Part shown: positions 12,201 to 24,800 of the stretch, piece after piece
Layout: every line of letters starts with the position of its first letter
How positions within the stretch are numbered: position 1 is the stretch's first letter
Assembly: GCA_033977485.1 (NCBI GenBank)
Contig: CM066988.1
Coordinates: 6,179,501-6,243,500 of the forward strand
DNA from: Hydrangea macrophylla
Taxonomy: Eukaryota; Streptophyta; Magnoliopsida; Cornales; Hydrangeaceae
DNA: 64,000 nucleotides
Direction of reading: 5' to 3'
Notes under the pieces: generated by a model
What the model was told of the DNA's origin: nothing
Databases searched by the model: none
What the model saw: only the letters and a program-made list of their open reading frames with translations
Position numbers and translations under genes: made by a program

Positions 12201-15200
12201 ATGGATCTCCTTGTCCATCGGGCATAGAGGAATCCGAAAGAGGGGCTATTTCAATATCACTATCTGGATCAAAATTTAATCTTTTACAAAGTTCTTCCGA
12301 GCTTTAAGCTGATCCATGGGCATTTCAAGAAATTTAGATTTTAAATCCGATTTGACTTGAGATTTAATCTCAGCAATGTCAGGAGATGTTTGATGTTGTA
12401 GGTAGATCAATGTCTAGCATCTTCTTAACACGTTCTGGAGTGAGATCAGGATTAAAAGATCTAGGCCACCACCTAACTTGATATTTTCTGCAAAGTGTCC
12501 ACACAGGATTAGGAGAATTCTGAAGTGTGAATTCCCATTTCAGGATCCATGGTACTGAGAATTCTATAAAGAAGAACAAAAGTGGATTATCAATTCGGGT
12601 ATTAGAGCCATAAGTGGTCTTGTGTTGATTTGTAAGAAATCAACAGTACCAAAAGTTGTTTATAACAATGATTTGGATAATTCTGAAAATGAAAAAGAGC
12701 CTCCAGAGGATGAACAAGGGGAAGAAGAATCATAACAAGAGGAAAAAGGTTGTTCTAATTATTGTAAAGGAAAATTTGATTTTTATGAGCCAATTTTATA
12801 AATGAATGGACTCAGTGTAAATGTTATTTCTGCCGAGGAAAATCGTATTTTAAAAATAATTGATAAAATCTCTAATCCTGAAGAAAAGAAAAAAGCCATC
12901 ATGGATTACATAAGACTTCATGAAGGAGAGACTTCTCAAGAAAATCAATCTCAGCAAAGGAAAGAAATAACCAATGAAGTTTATAACTTCAATGACGTAG
13001 TGGCTAGATTAGCTACTAAGTCTCAAAGGTCTAGAACTAATATTCCTTCCATAAATGATTTACAAAACGAAATAAATGATCTTAAAAGTTCTATAAGGGA
13101 TTTAAAAATTCGTATAGGAACTTTAGAAATGAAAGAACATGAAGCATTTGCTCTGGAGAATAAAGATCATTTTAAACCCTTAGATAAAGAAAAAGGAATC
13201 AAAATTGAAGATGACAATTATTCTGAAAATTTTGATGAAGGAATATTTTCTGAGGAAAATGTTATCAACCAAAAGTGGTATATCCATGTATCTCTTGTTA
13301 TAAAAGGAGAATATATTTTGGATACTATAGCCTTTGCGGATTGTGGTGCAGATATGAATTGCATAAAAGAAGGATTAATTCCTTTTAAGTATTTTGAAAG
13401 AACCACACAGAATCTCAATGCTGCAAATGGAAGCCAGTTGGAAATAAAGTACAAGATTCCCCAGGCTCACATTTGTAATCAAGGAATTTGTATTTCTACC
13501 ACTTTTATCTTGGTTAAAAACCTTAATCAGTTATACTGGGAACCCCTTTTCTATCTATCATCCAACCATTTTCTATTACTAAAGATGGCTTAGCAACCAA
13601 GTTGATGGATGAAGAAGTTTTATTTAAATATATTCATCAACCCATGGAAACAGAAGTCCATACTCTTAAAGAAAAGCTTGTTTTTAAAGAAAAACAAATC
13701 TATTTGGTTAAAGAAGAGTTGGTTTATAAAAGAATTGATGAACTACTCACTCAAACTGTTTTAAAAACAAAGATTGAGAAATTCCAAAAGAAGACAATAT
13801 TTGTTCTGAACATCCTAACGCATTTTGGCATAGGAAAAAACACATTGTTTCGTTACCATATGAAAAGGACTTTGATGAAAAGAAAATTTCTACAAAAGCA
13901 AATCCTATTCAAATGAGTAAAGAATTGTTGGAATTTTGTAAAACTGAAATACAAGGTTTATTGGATAAAAACCTTATATGGAAGAGTAAATCCCCTTGGA
14001 GCTGCTCTGCTTTTTATTTTAACAAAAATGCAGAGATTGAAAGAGGAGTTCCTAGACTTGTTATTAAATACAAGCCTTTGAACACAGCTCTTAAATGGAT
14101 TAGATATCCTATTCCAAACAAAAAAGATTTGTTAAACAGACTGCGCCAAGCATCCATTTTTCAAAGTTTGATATGATGTCAGAATATATGCAAATTCAGG
14201 TGGCAGAGAAAGATAGGTACAAAACCGCTTTTAATGTTCCTTTTGGGTATTATGAGTGGACCGCAATGCCTTTCGGTCTCAAAAATGCACCTTCAGAATA
14301 TCAAAATATCATGAATGATATTTTTAATCCTTATTCTGATTTTGCATTGTTTATATTGATGATGTTTTAATATTTTCGTCATCAATAGAAACAAAATTAG
14401 AAACATCTGGATATTTTTTATAAACCTATTCGGAAAAATGGATTAGTCGTTTCGGCCAGAAAAATAAAATAAAATTATTTCAAACTAAAGTAAGATTTCT
14501 GGGCCACAATTTTGAAAAAGGAACGATTATTCCAATTGACAGAGCAATATCTTTTGCTGACAAATTTCCCAACGAAATAAAAGACAAAACCCAGCTTTAA
14601 AGATTCTTGGGAGTTTAAACTATATTGCTGAATATTACAAAGATTCAGCAATTTTATATGAAAGATTGAAAAAGATTCCTCTAGCTTGGACTTCCAAGCA
14701 TACAAAAGCTGTCAAGAGAATAAAGGCTAAAGCTTAAGTTCTACCATGCCTTTGCTTACCATAACCAAAAGCTTTTAAAATCATTGAAATTGATGCTTCT
14801 GACCTTGGTTATGGTGGAATTCAAGCAAAGAGTTAATAACTCAGAACAACTTGTTAGATTTACTTCTGGGGCTTGGAAACCAGCTCAAAAGAATTATTCT
14901 ACTATTAAAACGGAAATCCTAGCAATTGTTGTGTGTCACAAAATTTGACGGTGACCTTAATCAAGAATGTTTAATAAGAGTAGATTGTCAGGCTACTAAG
15001 GATGTCCTTATCAAAGATGTTAAAAATATTGCTTCAAAGCAAATATTTGCCAGATGGCAAGGGATTCTTTCTGCATTTGACTTTAAAATTGAGTATATAA
15101 AAGGATGTTCAAACTCTCTTCCTGACTTCCTTGCGGGCAAATTTTTGCAAAAACAATATGAGGCCCAATTTCAGAGGAAATTCTTCTGAAGGTAGAGGTG

Positions 15201-18200
15201 GACGCCCTACTTTTTATAATTCTGGCAATAAAGATAAAGGTAAATTTCAAGGTTATACCGCTCTCACTCCAAAAAGGATTATATCCTTTGCAGAATTCCA
15301 TGACAAAAATAAAACTTGGCCAATATTGGTTTTAAATAACAATGAAGAGGTAGTTAAAACTCCAAGAGATGTTGCTACACATTACTTGGGTATAGCAAAT
15401 GGCTGGTTTTATCCCAAAACAGCCACGGGAAACTCAAGAGAATATATGAAAATATTCTCATAGAATCTGGCTCTGTAAAGATTGAGCACTACAAGACTGG
15501 TGGTAATCTTCCTACTTTCTCAAAAATGTTCATTTCAAGGGTCCTTTCTTCGTTTGACTGGGGAATTGATCCAACCAAGGAAAGAAGATTAAAATCTCTT
15601 CTCCTAAAGATTGCAAGAGTTATAATTTTTATGATTACCAAAAAGCGTGGGATAAAGCCCTACTAATGCAAAACACCTTGTTTAAACACACATGGTATTT
15701 GCAGTTTGTTTAAGATTTTATTTCAACATTCCTCCATGGTTTTATGCTTGGGTTTTTAAGAATGGTCCAGAGCTTGAGATTCTTCCCCATGAAGTATCCT
15801 GTTGTTCCAAATTATATAAAGACAAGAATCTCCCTGGAAGAAGTGATAATCCACTTCTATACTTCTTCATAGAATTCTCAGTACCATGGATCCTGAAATG
15901 GGAATTCACACTTCAGAATTCTCCTACTCCTGTCTGGACACTTTGCAAAAAAATATCAAGTCAAGTGGTGGCCTAGATATGTTAATCCTGATCTTACTCC
16001 AGAACGTGTTAAGAAGATGCTTGACATTGATCTACCTACAACATCAAAGAAATCTAGCACTTCATCTCCATACATTTCTAAGATTAAACCTCAAGTCAAC
16101 ACGGCTTTAAAATCTAAATTCCTTGAAATGCCCATGGATCAGCTTAAAGTTCGGAATAACTTTGTAAAAGATTAAATTTTGATCCAGATAGTGATACTGA
16201 AACAGTCCCTCTTTCGGATTCCTCTATGCCCGATGGACAAGGAAATCCATACCCATCATTTCAAGATCTTCATGAAGATGATAATTATGGTTTTGAGACC
16301 CAGTTCAACCACTAATTATCATATGGGACAAAATACTTTTAAAAAGTATAAAGCAGATTCTCTCTTTTAAAAAGAAAAGATTATCTTTTAAAAAGACTCG
16401 ACTCAGTCTTTGACACGTAGCAGACAACTTTAGGAAATGTGGATTCCCCGAAAAATTTAACTGTGCTGTTTAGATAAAGGCGAATCTCCACTGTTCATAG
16501 TCAAAAGTTGAACAGTAATCGACAAACTTTTAAAAAGTTTCTTTTCACGATTTAATATGGACCGTCCACGTGTTTGAGAAGAAAAGATAGAATCTTATCT
16601 CCCGCTGTCTTCAACACTCACCTATAAATTCATATGCCTTCTCATTTCCAAGGCATCCCTGGAACATCTCTCGAGTTCAGAACACTCTCCCTCTCTCTGT
16701 AACATATTTCTTCCTTGTAAAATAATTGTGAGCTTTAAGTGCAAGTGTGATTTGTAAGTAAGTGTCCAAGTATGCTACTGTAACTGAAGCTAAGGTGTGC
16801 TAAGGTATCAAGTGTGCCTCTAATATTGTAAGTTTTGTTTGAATTGTATGTCTAATAGATTGTTGTTTTCTTACTTTAGTTCATACTCTTGTTAATTAAA
16901 CAATCATTATCACCTTATGCTTGTTAATCCTGCTTTTCTAGAAAATCTTAACGAAGAAAACATAAATTGGATTAACAGCAGAATATCCCAGTTAATCCAG
17001 GATATTGCTAGGTATAATAGAAAATTGAAAGTTCTTGCTGCTTGATGTTCGATAGGTTAAGTTGTCGATTACTTATCAGAACACTTACTGATCTTAAAGG
17101 AAAATACGAATCTGCTCCATCGAATCCATACACTTTAGCTAATCATCATCCTTATATGATTAAACGTATGAAAAAAGCCTTAAAAAGAGTCATTACTGAA
17201 CCAGAGACTTAGGATTTTGGCTTGTTGAGTCTATTTTGGTATCAGAGCCATTTTAGGTAATCCAGGAGATTCTTCCTTTTTCATAGGGGAAGCCTTAACC
17301 TTATCATTGTTCACCTGACTTCTAAGGTAGATGTTACAATTTGGGGGATGAATTCCTCCAACTATGTCACCACCTGGACATAATTCCCACTTATCTAAAA
17401 GAGGATCAGTGTTAACATTAACACTTCTATCTAAATGACATCTTTACCATTTGAAATATGGAACATGTTTTTTAATTGTTCTGAGATAAACATAAAACTG
17501 TTCTCTGAAATTATTTCGTTCTTCCTCTGAAAACTTTTTTAGCAAAATTCAATTTTTCAGATTTCTGGTCTGTTGAAATCTTTGTTTAAAAGATCATAAT
17601 TTATTTCAAAATCTGAAATGGTACATACAGAAGAAAATTTTGTAAAAGAGCAATTTTCAGAATTATCCAAATCATTGTTATAAATAACTTTTAGTACTTG
17701 GTTATCAGTGGGTTTTATTCCTTGAATAATGGGTTCTTTCCCCGGCCTTCTTCTGAGACTATTTGTTTTCTAATCAATCTATTAGAGGAACTAGTAGACA
17801 CAGAAGAGATACTATCCACTGACCTTCGTGAAGGACATTTAAGTATGACAGTGCCATTATGACTTTGGAGAATTTTTCGTGGTTCAAAATTCTCTATTCT
17901 ATTGTGAGGATTAGAATCTTCAATTACCCATTCCTCAGGAAGAGTGATCTCAGACCATTTGATCAATCTAGGACTTGATACCGAAACTTTATCCAGATTG
18001 GCCTGGATAAGAGTAGTAGTCTGACTAGATTCTCAGTCAGCATCTAGAGTTTTAAACTCTGGACAATTGGTGATCATAACCTTGTAATATATTCTTTACC
18101 CAATTTGGATGTTTTCAGATCCTTTGTTTCATATGATATTTTTGGGCTTGAATATTCAAGGTGAAAACATCTAAAATGTGTGGATCAGTCAAACTTAGAG

Positions 18201-20287
18201 TAAAATCTGGGTAACAATTAAAATAAACTGGTCCATGACAAAGGCTTGATTCTACCATTCCTAATAAGGAATCTATAAACTTAAGATGTCTGGCGTCTCT
18301 AAGACATGCTGAAAGGGAAGTATCTAACCCTTTTGTGGTCATAGGTTTAATACTAACCTGAACCATTCCAAGATGAAGGTATTTAAACCCTTTCAAGAGA
18401 TATTTAGAAATAGCCTCTGGAGGTAGCATTTTGAAACTTTGATTAGCATTTGTAACTTGATGCGTAGTTTCAACAGTCTTTATCACGTAAGATTTAATCT
18501 GGTAAAAAGGCTTTAAATAATAAAGGTCACTTATAGGAACAGAAGGCATTTTCCAATTTTAAAAAAAAAATTCCAAGTTTTCAATAGAAATCTCATCCAT
18601 GTTTTTGATATTACTAAAATCCATCATCTTAGAGATAGAGTCTTGTCCAGCTATGATTGTCCTAGACCCAAAGTACTTGGCTAATGTTTTCATCCTACAT
18701 CCAACCATTTCAAGTGTGATTTGTAAGTAAGTGTGCTAAGTGTGCTACTGTAATTGATGCTAAGGCGTGCTAAGGCTTCAAGTGTGCCTCTAATATTGCA
18801 AGTTTTGTTTGAATTGTATGTCTAATAGATTGATGTTTCTTACTTTAGTTCATACTCTTGTTAATTTAAAGAATCATTATCAGCTTATGCTTGTTAATCC
18901 TGCTTCTCTAGAAATTCTGTATTTCCTGCCATAGGCTGTACTAAAGGCTTCTGGAGAGGTGTAGCCTCTGTGGTGCTATATTTGTAACTCCTAACAGGGG
19001 ACAAAGAAGGGGATTGGGACAGTTTTTCCATTGTCAACTGTTGTTTAATTTTAGATGAACATTTTCTTCAATTCTGTTCCTTGTTTTCCTAGAGATTGAA
19101 GAAATCTGTTAGCATAGTTAAAACTGTTTAGCTAATATCTTCCTTTAATGCACTTCTAGCCATTTTAGGTGATTATTTTTTCAGAAAACAAAAAAACTGA
19201 AAATATGTTTGATAACATTTTTGTTTTTGTTTTTTTTCCCACAAAAAAACGTTTTCAAATTTTGGGGCAAAATTGAAAAAGGAAAACGTTTTGAAAATTT
19301 TAAAAAAGGACAACATTACTAAACAAGCCCCAAGTTTTGACAAATTCAAAGCAAGTCCAATCAGTTGAAACGAGCACTCTTAAAAGTTGGAACAACTGAT
19401 AACTCCATTCCCAACAGGCAGTGTTCTAAAAAGCGGCCTAGGCGGCCGCCTAGGCGGTGCCCGGCCGCCAAGATTTTTGCTTAGGCATTTGGAAAATCGC
19501 CCAAGGCACTAGGCGGGGGTCTAGGCGCTGCTAGGCGGAAACTTTAACAAAAAACAAAAACAAAAAAAAAACAAAAAAATCTCATTAATCTTTTTTGCAT
19601 TTCGTTCACTTCATTCCCCCACACACCACACGACAGAGAGAGAGAGAGTGTGTCTGTGTGCGTGCGTGACTCGTGACTCGTGAATGTGTGTGTGTGTGGT
19701 TGTGTGTGTGAGTGTGTCTGTGCGCGTGAGTGTGTCTATGTAGTGTGTCTGTGTGTGTGAGTGTGCCTGTGTGTGTTCGTGAGTGTGTATGTGCGACTGT
19801 GCGTGAGTGTGTCTGTTCAAAGTCTTCACTTGTTGATATTTGGTCATGTCTGAAAGTGAATTTTTTTTATCTGACCAAATAATCAAGAATTTGACTAACT
19901 TCACCTTCTTGAGCTTCATTTTCATTGTTTTGTGAACTAATCTGAATTTCAGAATTGTCTCTATATTATTAATTTTGCTTTAAAATATGGGAAGAGTTTG
20001 AAGCTTAGTTTGTTGGTAAGCACCTATTTAAATTACATTGTTGATAATGTGACTTTTTTTAATATTAGAATTCTCTATATTACTAATTTTGCTTTAAAAT
20101 AATTTTTCCGCCTAGGCACCCGACTAGTCCCCTAGGCGCTAGGCCCCCCTAGTCCCCTAGGTGCTAGTCGGGTGGCGGAGGGGGGCCTAGGCGAATTTTT
20201 TTTTATAAATAAAATTAATTATATAATAGATATATATACAAGTTATGTGGTGTTAATTAAAATAATTATAGATTTCTGGTTCAAATA

Positions 20288-20318
<31 letters not shown>

Positions 20319-21754
20319 AAGGTTATGTGGTGTTTTTTTGGAAATAAGTAAAGATTATTAGAAGGTTTTAATATTTAAAAAACTATTAGGGATCTCTCCA
20401 TAATTAACTTAAACCTTATACTGTATATATATATATACTAATGTTAGAGTTTTTTTTTGCAAAGAGTAAGACCCAAATAAGACTTTCTAGCATTCTCACC
20501 CTAGCCCGCCTAGCACCGCCTAGGCCCCGCCTAGAGGCCGACTAATCCACTGGCCGATTTTCGCAAACGCCTAGGGAAAATCTCGGCGGCCGGGCACCGC
20601 CTAGCGCCTAGGCGGCCGCCTAGGCCGATTTTTAGAACGCTGCCGCCCGACTAGCGCCTAACGAGTTTTAGAACATTGCCAACAAGACAATCCTAAGTTA
20701 AACTTCAACTAGAAAAATCAGTTCTTTCCATGAGTTCCATCTCCTTTTAACTTTAAAATCCCACCAACCTTCCGTACAAGGCAAAACAAGTGCACATAAC
20801 GTACCCGAAAAAGGGAGCAAAATATGCGATAAGAACCAAAGATCTCTTCAAAACAATCATGTCTCAAGGTAGAATTATTCAATCCACTCGTGTTTCCAAA
20901 GGGGGAAAAGCCTTTAGCACTATCCCACTAGGATTTCATCCTAAATTGCACATAAAATGCACCAGAAAAAGGGAGCAAAATATGCGATAAGAAACAAAGA
21001 TCTCTTCAAAACAATCATGTCTTAAGGCAGAATTACTCAATCCATTCATGTTTCCAAAGAGGGAAAAGCCTTTAGCACTATTCCACTAGGATTTCATCCT
21101 AAATTTATCCAAGGGGGCAAATGCCCTCTATGATCTCCCCCGTCAAAAGGCTCTAGTAGTCCATAGAAATTGACAAACGAAGGAAGGAGCCTAAAACCAC
21201 CAAGAAAGCCTAATCTCCTATAGGACCTATTTGGTTTGGTCAAATGGGCTATCACTATTGTTGGAGGTTAATGATGTAATTTACTATGTTAGGGCATTGG
21301 TCATTATTAGGTTATCATGATGTATGCCCTAGGAGCATTTTAGAATTTTCCTTTCTCTGGTATTGCCTATTTATAGGCCATATGTAACCCTTAGTGATTA
21401 TCTCATTCATATCAATAAAATACATTTCCATTTTGTGTATTCTAACTTGGTGGCAAAGCAAAAGGTCCTTGCATGTGCTAACTCCGCCGACATGTGGCGG
21501 CCTGCTGCTCGCCGGACCTCTTCACCTAATTTCTTTCTCTCATTTTCTCTTTTGTCAAACATCAATTCCGTCAGACCACTTTTTCCCCATAAGCCTCGTA
21601 TAGCTCCGGTAAACCTCGTCCGAATCCAGTGCAACTCCGGCGTGCTCGTCCCAATCCGACGATCCTTCCAAGAGGTCGCGAAGCTTCGGCCATGGATGGT
21701 ACAACGAAGGCCATAGGAGGTCTTGGTTTGGTGATGGTCACCACATGTCCCTGT

Positions 21755-21827
<73 letters not shown>

Positions 21828-24800
21828 ACGGCCATAGCTCAACGTGGTTGAGATCTCAGATTTGAGGTCAGTGGCTCCCTACTTCCCCTGCAAGTCTTGT
21901 TTGCTCAATGGTCATGGTTCTCTTTTTTGGTCAGAGAGAAAGTTGAGAGAGAGAGGGGGGGGGGGGGGGGGCTGGAGTGACATCTCCCACGTTCTGTCTG
22001 CCATTGCATTCTTTTGCTATTTTTTAATTGCAAGTTCTTTGGTCCTTGTTTGATTAGGTGGCGGTCCCTGAAATCTTATGGGGGATGGGTTTTCTCTCTC
22101 TAGGGGCCTCGAGATAATCTCCATTTGATTGGTCCTTTTCAAATAATATGAATTGACCCCAAATATCTTTGAACTTACAAATCAGCCCCACAGATTTTGA
22201 AATTTAGATATCAACCCCCCAATGTTTCTGATATTTAAAATTCATCCCCAAATATTTTGATTTTTACAAATCAGCCCCCCAGTTTTTTTAAATTTACAAA
22301 ATCACTCCAAAATTTTCAAATAGGAATTTTTTTACTATGTTTTGTGCAGCCCATGGACTGCCCTTGTTTTGCTTGTGGTGACTCTCTTTGTAGATATAAG
22401 AGCTTGTTTGGTGATATGGTTGATTGATTTGGGCTATTATTTGGTTCGGTTTTATTAAATTTCAACACGATAGTATCGAATGGAGCATTACACCATTTGT
22501 TTTCACTATTCTTGGGCGGATATTGGTGATTTTGTTGTGGGTTTTAGTCCCACACTTTGTTAGTGGTGAATATTTTTCACCATTGGCCAATATTATGGAT
22601 ATTGTTGTTCCACAATCGTTGGTGGTGGTGGTGGATATTGTTCCCACCTTGGCCAATCTTGCGGATTTTATATCCCACTTATTGAAATCACTATATTTTC
22701 GTGTTTCTTGATACAGTCTTGTTTCGGTTGTAATTTTTCATTCCAAGCTTCGGCTGTAATTTTTCATTACCACCTACAGTTTGAGGGGGGATGTTGGAGG
22801 TTAATGATATAATTTACTATGTCAGGGCATAGGTCATTATTAGGTCATCATAATGTAAGCCCTAGGGGCATTTTAGTATATTTTTTTTTCCTTTCTCTGG
22901 TATTGCCTATATAGGCCCATATGTAGCCCTTAGTGATTATCTCATTCATATCTATTTTATACATTTCCATTTTGTGCATTCTAACTACTAAGTTTAGATT
23001 AGCTTACACAAATATTGCTAGACCCAACCCTCTAATGCTCCAACCCTCTGGTATTGCCTATATAGGCCCATATGTAGCCCTTAGTGATTATCTCATTCAT
23101 ATCGATTTTACACGTTTCCATTTTGTGTATTCTTAACTACTATGTTTAGATTAGCTTACACAAATATTGCTAGATTCCAACTCTAATGCTCCAAGTTAGA
23201 ATCTTCAAAGAGGATGTGTCCACACCTCCCTCTCTAATCCTAACTCAATTTGAAACCTCATCACATGTGCCCCAAAAATTGGTATTTGACTTCCCTTTAC
23301 TTCTTCCCTAGGGGAAAAAATCACTTGTTAAAATGCCTTGTAGGTTGTAGGTCTTAGTAGGTGACTCCAAGGGGCCCCAACTACGCCACATATTTTGACA
23401 AAATAAATTTCTTGCTACTAAGCCAGTTCCCTCTAAAAAATGCTGTTTCATAACCACCAGCATTTTTTGAAATAATCTCCTTTAGGCAATAAAAGCTCAC
23501 TAGATAACTTTGCTCCTCCAGACCATTAGCTTCAGTCCTAAAATTTTAATTCAAGACTTTTTAAAGATCCAAGTTATTCTTGTAAGAGGAACTCACTCCT
23601 TGTCATCAATCTCACTGACTTTGAAGTAGGCATCAATGCTTAAAAGATAGTATCAGCAAGATTAAGACAATATGGTAGAAATGCCAAGTTGACCCGACAT
23701 GCCGAACTCCCTTGAAGATGTAAAGGCTCGTACAGTTTCTTCCTTTATCTAGCCATTCCTCAAGTTTTTTCAACAAAATAAGAGGATTAAAACCCCAAGT
23801 GTCATGAAGTAGTCCATTAAACTCTGGACCCAAAATGATCAGAGCCTCAATTTCTCTCACCAAAACTCTGGAACCAAAATGTCATTAAACCCTAAGTCAA
23901 ATTGTAGAGTTTGAATTCCACTCGTTGCTCATCTTAATTAGGTTAACTTTTATTCTGAATGGAATTACATATTGTATTTGACAAAGTTTCATAATATATA
24001 TATACACACATCATCATATATACATCTATGTAGTGAAAGGCGCGCCTAGGCTCCGGGCGCAGGGGAGCCCATGCATTGCGCCTCGCCTAACCCTAGGCTC
24101 AGCGCTTTTAATCAAGCACAGTCTAGGGGCGCCTTTGGTGCTTTTTTTGGTAGGTGCAGGGGACATTAGGCGCGAGCCTTGTTTAATCTAGGCCCAAACC
24201 CAAAATTAAAACCAAACCAACGCTCTATGGCAACAGACGAGCATCAGACGAACATTAGAGACCAAAAAAAAAGGGAAAGAAAATCGGAGACGAAGCTCCC
24301 CAATCCAGCCCTAAAAAAGCTCTCCACATCAATTTCTTCTTTCTTCCTTCTTCTCTTCTTCTTTCTTCTGTCCCCTTCCCTTCGTCTGTCTTCACCAGCC
24401 CTAGACGATATATAATTTGTTTTTCCCTTCTTCTTTTTCTTTCGGTTTCTACTAGGTATTCTTCTTCTTTTTTTCTTCTTCTCCTTGTTTCAGTTGCTGC
24501 TGGGTATTCTCCTTCTCCTTCTCCTTCTCCTTCTTTCCTCTTCTTCCTTTATTCACCTTGCATCCTTTTTTGTAGTCTGTCGTCTACACTTGTAAAAAAA
24601 AAAAAATTCCCCCTCTTCTCTTAGTTCTACTCTCTTATAGAGCCAGAGACTTCTAATTTCGTTTTTTTTTTTCACCGTCTCATATAGTATATATACTTCT
24701 TTTTCTATTTTTATTTATTTCATTTGGGAATTAGAAAATTATCAATCAACAATTATCAATTGTCAATTTAACCAATTGAGCTTATAGGCCCTACACTCTA

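Larger units (their letters stand above)
11760..19165. mobile_element. Rearranged endogenous pararetrovirus (Caulimoviridae) cluster
   Basis: Pieces of one caulimovirid genome in mixed orientation: minus 11760-12593 (polyprotein end and 3' region), plus 12600-17330 (protease, RT, RNase H, polyprotein end, promoter, leader, tRNA-Met primer site), minus about 17340-18710 (movement protein and downstream), leader repeat 18710-18918, and minus 18919-19165. Stops and frameshifts are frequent, so it is a decayed insertion. There are no LTRs or integrase, as expected for this family. The genus is uncertain; one long polyprotein-like order with movement protein first resembles petuvirus-type EPRVs. 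Confidence 0.85.
19311..21404. repeat. Right copy of the large direct duplication, with hAT insertion
   Basis: Matches 10938-11759 before and after the hAT element. The flank of the hAT site and the 158-bp tandem duplication are shared. The right copy continues into a complete TRIM element. Confidence 0.85.
21259..22986 (+). mobile_element. TRIM, a miniature LTR retrotransposon
   Basis: Two LTRs (21259-21447, 189 bp; 22792-22986, 195 bp) begin TGTTGGAGGTTAATGAT. The first is followed at once by TGGTGGCAAAGC, a 9/12 match to the tRNA-Met primer site. The second is preceded by the polypurine tract TTGAGGGGGGA. Flanks ACTAT and ACTAA are a near-match target duplication. The 1.34-kb interior has no gene; it holds a long GA microsatellite (21758-21824), a G run (21956-21970) and degenerate 40-bp repeats. 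Left duplicate copy 11622-11759 is the same LTR start. Confidence 0.8.

Noticed and set aside
19611..19925. 104-codon His/Thr-rich minus frame
   Set aside because: It is the translation of the GT microsatellite inside the hAT element.
21407..21865. Ser/Leu and Arg/Glu repeat frames of 78 and 142 codons
   Set aside because: Produced by the GA microsatellite in the TRIM interior.
23633..23863. 76-codon minus frame as a host exon in the giant intron
   Set aside because: The apyrase is continuous across the intron without it, and it has no recognisable similarity or convincing splice sites.
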